64,000 nucleotides of DNA. Origin: Gnetum montanum. Taxonomy: Eukaryota > Streptophyta > Gnetopsida > Gnetales > Gnetaceae. Within the stretch, counting starts at the first letter, position 1, and the number at the start of each line of letters is the position of its first letter. The stretch covers positions 92,965 through 156,964 of the forward strand of contig MNCI01030879.1 of assembly GCA_015680685.1 (NCBI GenBank), read 5' to 3'. The notes beneath the pieces are model-generated. The model worked only from the letters and a program-made list of their open reading frames with translations. It was not told the DNA's origin and did not search any database. Below, in pieces: positions 57,638 to 64,000 of this stretch. Position numbers and translations under genes: made by a program.

Positions 57638-59117
57638 CTTGCCTCAGTGTAAGGTCCATTGGCTGAGTTGTGATATGGCTAATGTAGATTCTAGAGATAT
57701 AACATTGGTGACTACCCAAGGTGTAGGGGTTAAGAGAAATCAAAAAATTTGGACCAGGACCCCTATGACTGAGAGCGAACCTCTGGTAGCGAGAGCATGG
57801 AAAAAGATAAGGAATAAGAAAGATGGAGAAAAAGAGACAAAGACAACACCAATAAAATGGATGTTAGGGATGGAAATGAACAAAATAAATATTGATTGTG
57901 AAAATGTTTAAGGAAAAGAAATTAACTGATGTACCAAATAGGAATGCTAGTGGGTCCTCCCCAAAGTAGGCTCATGCCCTTAATTCCCTGACATTCCCAC
58001 ATTCAAAGAGTCCGTAGGCTTTGGAAATGTCATTTGGAAGCAAGAGTTAAAGTCTTAACCACAAGAGTTTATTAAAAAGAAAACAATGCATCAACCAAAA
58101 TATGGTTTATTGATACAACTGGCAATAAGGTGCAAAATGGAGAAAGAAGGATGGAAGAAGAGAATGGAATGGAGTCTCAAGAACAAGGTGGTGTGCAACC
58201 CCGTTTGTAGTTATGATTAATGTGACTTAGTAGTTCTCATTCCAAATCTAGCCTCAAACCAACCACATTCAGTGACTTCACATTAATACACTTGGCCAAT
58301 TCATCCACTTGAAGTAGCAAGAATGCTTCCATCAAAAAGTCACCACCATTCCGACCAAATGAAAAAGGAGAAAGTAGGAAGTGAGGCAGGGCCTTAGTTA
58401 GGGGGAACATTTTTATTTAGTTCCATAACCAGTGCTTGTAACCTAGATGATTATTTTATCTAAGGGGTGTGCTTTGAATTCTCACTATTTTTATGTGTTT
58501 TGCATGAGAACCACACCATGCAAAGACTTATTATTTTTATTAGCTTAGCTTCCCGATAATGGAGCAATGTTAGAATGGTAAGGAAAAATCAAGAAGAAAA
58601 CATTCAAGCACCCAAGAGAATGGCCAACACAAATGCATCAAATCTCCTTGAAGTCACACCCTTTTCAATCCTTGAGTCCTTCCTTAGTTTGAGAAATGCC
58701 TAGTCACCAATTCATTAATAGTTCTTATTATTGAAAGAAAGAGACTGTACATTTCCAAGCCAAGAGAGACCATAGAAATTCATGGATACATGGGTGATAT
58801 GGACTCATTGCTTGTTATATCAAAAGAACCATACCTTAATATCAACATGATAAATCAAAGGTAAAAACCAAACATTAGCAATCAATGGAATATAGTTCAT
58901 ACCATCTTTAGGAGCACTTATTAGGTGAAAAACTTTAACAAAATAGATAAACACACAAATAAACGAAAAAGTATGAACGATGTTGCAAAACAAAAATAAG
59001 AAAAGTTAAAGAAATTTGTAAAAAAAAGGATAAAATAATAAATTAAAAGGTGAAAAAATGGAAAACAAAAAGTTGAAAAATTAAAGAAATAGAAAAATAT
59101 TTATTAATTCTATGTTG
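57638..59117 (-). other. Element G 3' noncoding region
   Basis: No gene. It runs straight on from the gag stop. Family blocks on the minus strand: GGGTGTGACTTCAAGGAGAT (complement at 58642-58661), CTTTGCATGGTGTGGTTCTC (about 58507-58527), GAATTCAAAGCACACCCCTT (about 58461-58480) and TACTTTGGGGAGGACCCA (57951-57968). It is closest to element D. Confidence 0.7.
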
Positions 59118-61200
59118 TTAGAATGGAAGATACCCCCCATAGCAAAATAGTTGAGCATGACTAGAATTAATAAATGGAAGGTTAGGATCCTTTCATGTTG
59201 GAAATATTGGGACGCGATCATACTAACCCCATTGGGGTTCACACACTTGATTATAGTAACCATAGTGGGGCAATTTATAAGATGTAGTTTCTGGATAACA
59301 AGTTGACCCACTATGATAATTAGGACTGTTAGATGGTATGCAAGGATTAGGATGTCGTCCTCCATAGCTGTATTCATTGGTCCATATGGTTGTTGGAGTG
59401 TTAAGTGGTGGCCTTGATGAGGTAACATGAGGTGGTGGGTTTGAAGAGGAAGATGCACCACAGTGTTGGATTTTTTCTGAGTTGGCGGGTGCAGTGGTTT
59501 CTGAACTGTGGTGTCCCTTTCAATGGTCATGTCTAAATAAGGGATGCTTTTGATGTTGTGAAGGACCTCCACTATTGTTGGGAGTAGCAGCAAAAGTAAC
59601 ATTTATGGGTTGGTGCTATGGTGCAAAATTTCCTGGCATAGTTGGCGGTGATGTAGGAGGGGGTGAAGTATGAGAATATTGAGGTTGAGGATAAGTGTAA
59701 GGCACATGAGGTGGTGATCTTGTTGAAAACGACATGGGTAAATAGTACTCAGGAGAATGATAACGATGAGGTGAGGTAGAGGATGCTGATCTTGTTGGAG
59801 AAACAAGGTGCTGAACATAATAATAAGCATTTGGTGTTGGAACATATGAAGGGTATGGTCTAGTTGGTGATGGCCTCCCCCATGAATGAGGTCTTTGCCA
59901 CTATGGTTGAACCTGATATTTTTGTAATAGATAGATGTTACATTGATATGTGAAATTGGTAGTTGAGTACTTATTCTTATTATCTTCTACCCTTTGTTTT
60001 GATTGTTGCATGGTGTCCTGTTCTGTTTCTCAATTTGGCATAACTCTTCCTCTAATAATGTTGGCATATTCTCCACATCTTTTATGTACCCAGTCTATCA
60101 TCTTATTGATATTTGCCTCAATTTCATCTAGTGATTGTAGGATTGGCAAAGATGATTCCACCTTCTTGAAGTGAGTGGATTTCTCCTCTTCATGATCATG
60201 GACCCTTGTTAAGTTGAGATTTTGGTCCTGTTGAGAACTTTCAACATTCTCCCATTTGGCTAGTTCTCCTTCTTCTTTTGCCACCCACTTAATAAGCTCT
60301 TGGAGTTGATGGGTTCATAGCTCATATAGTTGCCCTTGGGCGTACATCCCTAAGGTCTCCCTTGTTTCATTACTGAGCCCATCAATGATATGGTATAATA
60401 GCCTTTCCTTAGAGAACTCATGGCCTAGAAAAATTTTTAGCAGTGCATAATATCTTTCTAAGGCCATGTCCAAGGGTTCATGTTGTGCTTGTTTCCACTC
60501 TTGGATTTGTTTCCTCAAGGCTAACACTCTTGTGTAGGTTTGATATCTTTCGCTAAAGAGTTATACCATTGTTGGCCAATGTTGTATTGAATTTGGTTTT
60601 AACAATCTATACCATACTTTTTCTTGGCCAACAAGTGTCATAGGAAAGAGCTTGAGCTTTTGAAAACCGTTATCAATGTTGTTCCATGTACAGGCATCGT
60701 AGAAGGCTTGTAAATGATGTTGTGAATTTGAATCATAGCCTCCTGAAAACTTGGGAAAGTTGTTTAAATCAAGCCTAGGTAGGTGAATTTCTTTGTGATG
60801 CCTGTAGGATATTCGAATAGCCTCTTGTATAGGCATTAGGCTCTTAGTGGCCAGTATGGGTTCATCATCATTAGGTAAGTTATGCTTTGGTGTGTTGGGA
60901 TGATGTTGCCTTTGTTTATGTTGGCATTCTTGATTTTCTTTGTGAGCTCGATTTTTAGTTCTACGCTGATCCCTTGAAAGATAGTCATCCATGTCACAAT
61001 CTGACGTTGAAGGAGTAGAGGAAGAGAAGGAACTGTAAAACTCATTGTGACTTTTGTAAGTCTTCCAATCATCCCCAAGTAAGTTCTTGTAGTTATTGAG
61101 AAGGTCCTAGGCCTTCTGGGCCTCCTCGTTCTATGGGATGTCTCATCCTCATTAGAGGTGTCAGAGTTGGATGACAAGAGTCTTTGAGTATCGTTGGGNA
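59118..61200 (-). pseudogene. Element G gag (gag-only type)
   Basis: Stop TAA at 59118-59120; one frame upstream to about 61050, then a shift. It is the best-preserved gag core of the window, 143 codons open at 60992-60561: LPRLDLNNFPKFSGGYDSN, FQKLKLFPMTLVGQEKVWYR. Then YHIIDGLSNETRETLGMYAQ and EEGELAKWENVE. The tail is Ser/Pro/Tyr-rich and ends near NPCIPSNSP, YYNQVCEPQ, DPNLPFINSSHAQ and YLPF, stop, as in element A. The Cys/His motif has been lost by deletion. The N-terminus and start codon are missing: readable text begins only about 20 bp after the primer site, with an N at 61199. Confidence 0.85.
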
Positions 61201-61218
61201 TCCTTGGCAACGGTGCCA
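61201..61218 (-). other. Element G primer-binding site
   Basis: Minus strand TGGCACCGTTGCCAAGGA, identical to that of element A, which supports their sister relation. Confidence 0.9.
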
Positions 61219-61219
61219 A

Positions 61220-62006
61220 TGATGAGTGGAAATGTACCCCTACACTCAACCATACGAATTCGAGCGTTTCACACACGATCCGGTTGAACTTCATAGAAGG
61301 GCTAGTTGTGGTATCTAGATAGTTATCCTTAGGTCGCAGTTCGTTGTCTTCCCACTTGGACTAGTATTAGCTTTTTCACGTACGGTTTAGTTTAGAGTGA
61401 GGTGTATGATGTGTTTCTATGCTAATGCTACTCTTTTGGACAATGGAAAGTAATATTGACTAAGCTAAGAGAAAAAAGGCGAGAGAGAATCTAAACTAGA
61501 CTAAGTGCGATGAGCATCCATTCTTTAATCATCCATACACATCCTAAACTTTGTGCATGACTGCCACTGAGATTACCAAGTGCATGGCTTAAGTATGCTA
61601 CTGGGTTACCAAGTAGTCACACTTAAATGCTCGTGATTAAGTCGTACTCATTCCGTGTTACTAGGAGATAAGAGTGAAGAGAGATTAATTATGTAGGAAA
61701 GAATTTAAACATTAACAATAATTAATTTCTATTTAGCTTAGTCCATATGCTGCAAGGTTTATCAGAAAGTTTGTCTTTATTTCCGTACACAAATATGTGC
61801 TCAGGTACAATTTTCTCAAGTAGAGATCCATTCACTTTAAGACTCCTACTGTGGGCACATGGAAATTACTCTAACTCTGGAATGGTAAAACTGCTATAGT
61901 TTGGCTAAGGGTCTAAGTCTAGATGTTTGAACAAGGGAAAGCCACCTCTTATTTATAGAACTTGTGGTGGGCTACGATATCATAGCCAACAATTCATGAC
62001 TCATTA
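61220..62006 (-). repeat. Element G 5' LTR (787 bp)
   Basis: Minus strand begins TAATGAGTCATGAATTG (TGATGA with one change). TATAAATA is at 61950-61957. It is 96 bp shorter than the 3' copy because the GATATC array is down to one word (near 61976). Confidence 0.93.
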
Positions 62007-62011
62007 AACAT

Positions 62012-62225
62012 GATCTTAGAATTAGGAAAGTAAAATTTCAACCAAGAGATAAGGTTCTATACTAGAATCTCAAACATGTACCACAACGAACTAAGATCCA
62101 AATGTTGTGGGAGGAAACTTATATTATCTATGAAACCTTTCCATTTGGGGCCATGTTAATTTGCAAACTTGAAAGTCCAAATGAGAAACTACAAGTCAAC
62201 ACACAAAAACTCAAGCCTTTTTGAG
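62012..62225 (+). pseudogene. Element F integrase, copy 2, right part
   Basis: Continues 56289 after element G. LRIRKVKFQPRDKVLY-type text matches copy 1 at about 54490-54540. Then KIQMLWEETYII, FPFGAMLICKLESP and an end at QKLKPF, stop. This is the integrase C-terminal domain. Confidence 0.75.
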
Positions 62226-63165
62226 AACCTAAGATAGCGAGTGACCAAAAAACCTCAATAGATGGACAAGCACACTTAGTTTTTTAGATCTCCTTGTTTT
62301 ACATTAGTCATGGGGGAGATGGTCATCCATGTTGAAATAACCAAAGTGGCTCCTTATTTTTTCATTTTTTCTATTTTCATAGTTTTTGTTTTACACCCTT
62401 TTTAGCATGTCTTCTATTTCTTAAATATTTTATGATTTTTTTATATTTTAATTTATTTGGTTTGGATTTTTCTTATTTTTTTATTTTCTTTCTCTATTGT
62501 CACTAGGAATTCATGCAATTCTAGCTATCAATTGATGGTGGTTTGTACTTTATAATGTTATTTGATTGCGAATGTCTGGATTCTATCTTTGAATTTTGAT
62601 GTTGATAATTGAAACATGGGTTCTTTTCATGATAACAAGCAGTGAGTCCACATCATCCACCGATCCACATAACTATATGGTGTTCCTTTGTTTTGGAAGC
62701 ATGAGGTCCCTTTTTAAATGAAACTTATGATGACCTTGTGACCTTGGTAGTTTCCAAACTTGGGATGGATTAATGGATAGACAAGGGTGTGACTTCAAGG
62801 GGATTTGAAACTTTTTATACTTACCTAAATTCTAGGGTGCATTAGTGTCTCCATGAAGCCCTTGTCATTCATATGTCAATCAATAATAGGAAGCTAAGTC
62901 TTTGCATTGTGTGGTTTCCATTTTAAATACAAAAAAGAAGAGAGAAAAAGATAACAATGGGAATTCAAAGCACACTCCTTAGACTCAATAATGGGCTACA
63001 AGCATTGGTTATGGGGCTGGAAAGATATGTTACCCATGCTTGAAGGAACCACTCTAACTAAGGCTCCTCTCACCTCTTACTTTTTTTTATTCTCTCTTTG
63101 GAATGGTGATTTATCTATGGTGCTCTTCATGTGCCTTGGAGGAGATGGACTAGTTTAGAGGTGTT
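62226..63165 (+). other. Element F 3' noncoding region, copy 2
   Basis: The same blocks as copy 1: AGTCATGGGGGAGATGG (62307 on), GGGTGTGACTTCAAGGGGAT (62785-62804), CTTTGCATTGTGTGG (62898), GAATTCAAAGCACACTCC (62961), GGAAAGATATGTTACCCATGC (63018). It leaves homology with copy 1 after AAAGTCACTGAAA near 63182, where the normal 3' region continues. Confidence 0.7.
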
Positions 63166-63770
63166 AATGTAAAGTCACTGAAAGTGGTGGGTATTAATTC
63201 AGACTCAGGATAGAAGTTATTAGATCATATTAACCACATAGTCCATAAGGGACTACATGTGACCATGATACAAGACTCCATTCCACACTCTCTCATCCAC
63301 CTATACTCTCCATCACTTAGCTCACCACCTTTCTTATGTTTGTTTCAATGTCTTTGTTTGATATAGTCAAAGTTCTTTGATGGTTTTTTTGGTGATTTGA
63401 CCCTTAACTAACCACAACCATTAATCATCCATGGGGCCTATGAACTCCTTGGTTTGAGGGCATGCAAGGGCATCAAGGGCATACACCTACTATGGGGAGG
63501 ACACACTTGCATACTCCTTGGTTGGGTTGGTTAAGTTCCTCATCCCTTAGGCATTTTTGCTTTCAAATCTTCTGCATTCCACATGGATTACATCTAGTTT
63601 TGCACTTCTTAACTAATATTCTCCTAATTGAATCTCCTTTTTTGTGCATATTCTTATCCTCTTCAAGCATTCCATCATGTTCTAGGCTTTTCTGGTTCCT
63701 CTGGATTCCAATTTTATGTAGAAACTCTTTATTTTTCCTTAGCTTTTCAAAGTGGACAATTTTTCTCTAC
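63166..63770 (+). other. Element F 3' region downstream of the duplication
   Basis: Non-coding. It has the hairpin block as CTATGGGGAGGACACAC (63489-63505) and leads to the promoter-like segment. An ORF at 63462-63800 is chance, since it overlaps these non-coding blocks. Confidence 0.6.
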
Positions 63771-63868
63771 AACTATGTTGATGTGACCCCATCGATGTAG
63801 TCTCCTATGTTGATGTGACCTTGTTGATGTGATCACATTGATGTAGCATAAAAATTGTATATATATAC
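63771..63868 (+). promoter_or_regulatory. Element F internal U3-like promoter segment
   Basis: GTTGATGTGACCCCATCGAT at 63777 matches the F LTR U3 (48028 on, GTTGATGTGATCCTATCAAT) with only C/T and G/A changes. Two further GATGTGA and TTGATGTAG words follow, then TATATATATA at 63859-63868. Downstream text (63880-63930) resembles the leader of element B (10700-10760), so an aORF probably lies just past the window. Activity is inferred. Confidence 0.58.
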
Positions 63869-64000
63869 ATAGACACTTAGCTTATTTTTTCACATTTTGA
63901 TTCAAACACCGAGGAGTTTTTGTTGTTTCTAGAGCCCAAAGCCTTCTAGAGCCCATAACTCACAAATTGTTTATTCGATTAACCTCATTCTTCTATCCTA

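Larger units (their letters stand above)
56290..62006 (-). mobile_element. Element G: gag-only LTR retrotransposon nested in F
   Basis: LTRs 61220-62006 (5') and 56290-57172 (3') on the minus strand, with a perfect target duplication AACAT (56285-56289 and 62007-62011). Removing it rejoins the integrase text of F exactly. The interior is only about 4 kb: primer site, gag, 3' noncoding blocks, mini-intron, aORF stub, purine tract. No protease, RT, RNase H or integrase. The Gag tail is of the same type as in element A, so the two are sister gag-only elements (the type called TR-GAG in plants). Confidence 0.94.
48001..64000 (+). mobile_element. Element F: Athila-like gag-pol LTR retrotransposon, partial, with internal tandem duplication
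   Basis: 5' LTR 48001-48858, a tRNA-Asp-type primer site, gag, protease, RT, RNase H and integrase, then 3' noncoding sequence running to the window end. The 3' LTR lies outside, so no target duplication can be checked (left five bases ATAAT). A segment from integrase into the 3' region is tandemly duplicated (53851-55651 and 55652 to 63165), and element G (56290-62006) sits in the second copy. The coding region is badly decayed. It inserted into the 3' region of relic E. Confidence 0.82.

Noticed and set aside
63462-63800. 112-codon ORF near the window end
   Set aside because: It covers the hairpin block and the U3-like segment, which are non-coding in the relatives.
1-64000. CRISPR arrays, rRNA, tRNA genes, riboswitches, bacterial operons
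   Set aside because: None seen. tRNA-like text occurs only as primer-binding sites of retroelements.

Overview
The window is eukaryotic nuclear DNA from a plant, probably a seed plant with a large, repeat-filled genome; a gymnosperm is possible but I cannot prove it. It contains plant LTR retrotransposons (Ty3 elements primed by tRNA-Asp, Athila-like by their RT and integrase text; a Ty1/copia element primed by tRNA-Met; a chromovirus relic) and one decayed leucine-rich-repeat-like host gene. There are no bacterial genes, rRNA, tRNA or CRISPR. Two assembly gaps (10800-10872, 43750-43949) and single Ns at 16203 and 61199 mark a draft assembly.

Layout. An old copia relic (1-760, resuming at 20316) was split by Athila-like element A (761-20315, target duplication TAGAT). 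A was then split by younger element B (4747-15106, GGTAC/GGCAC). Next come a chromovirus integrase relic (21560-22680), a degenerate 32-bp minisatellite (24322-24560) and the broken LRR-like gene (25193-26197, minus). Then a complete minus-strand copia element C (26510-32655, TGTAC/TGTAT), Athila-like element D with full pol (34325-43974, ATTTT), a decayed pol relic E (44340-48000), and element F (48001 to past the window end). F carries a 1.8-kb internal tandem duplication whose second copy was split by minus-strand element G (56290-62006, AACAT).

The six Athila-like elements (A, B, D, E, F, G) form one family. The five with a visible LTR share R/U5, and the five with a visible 5' end share a tRNA-Asp-type primer site. 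Short conserved blocks follow pol or gag. They differ in modules. D and F carry gag-PR-RT-RNaseH-IN. B carries gag-PR and no RT or IN. A and G share a gag-only organisation. A and B also carry a long extra 3' gene ('aORF': an N-terminal domain resembling the plant-transposon-protein domain, then a long coiled coil and a conserved C-terminal block). Upstream of this gene lies a promoter-like segment whose motifs repeat the U3 of the same element, then a 60-65 bp putative mini-intron ending exactly before the ATG. D and G keep the mini-intron but have only a stub of the gene. F shows the promoter-like copy as the window ends. I read this as a retroelement family carrying a second transcription unit, with RT-less members that would need gag-pol relatives in trans. 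This second unit is the most interesting thing in the window.

No retroelement ORF is intact. Decay is mainly by point substitution, much of it C-to-T, which gives many TAG stops and few frameshifts.
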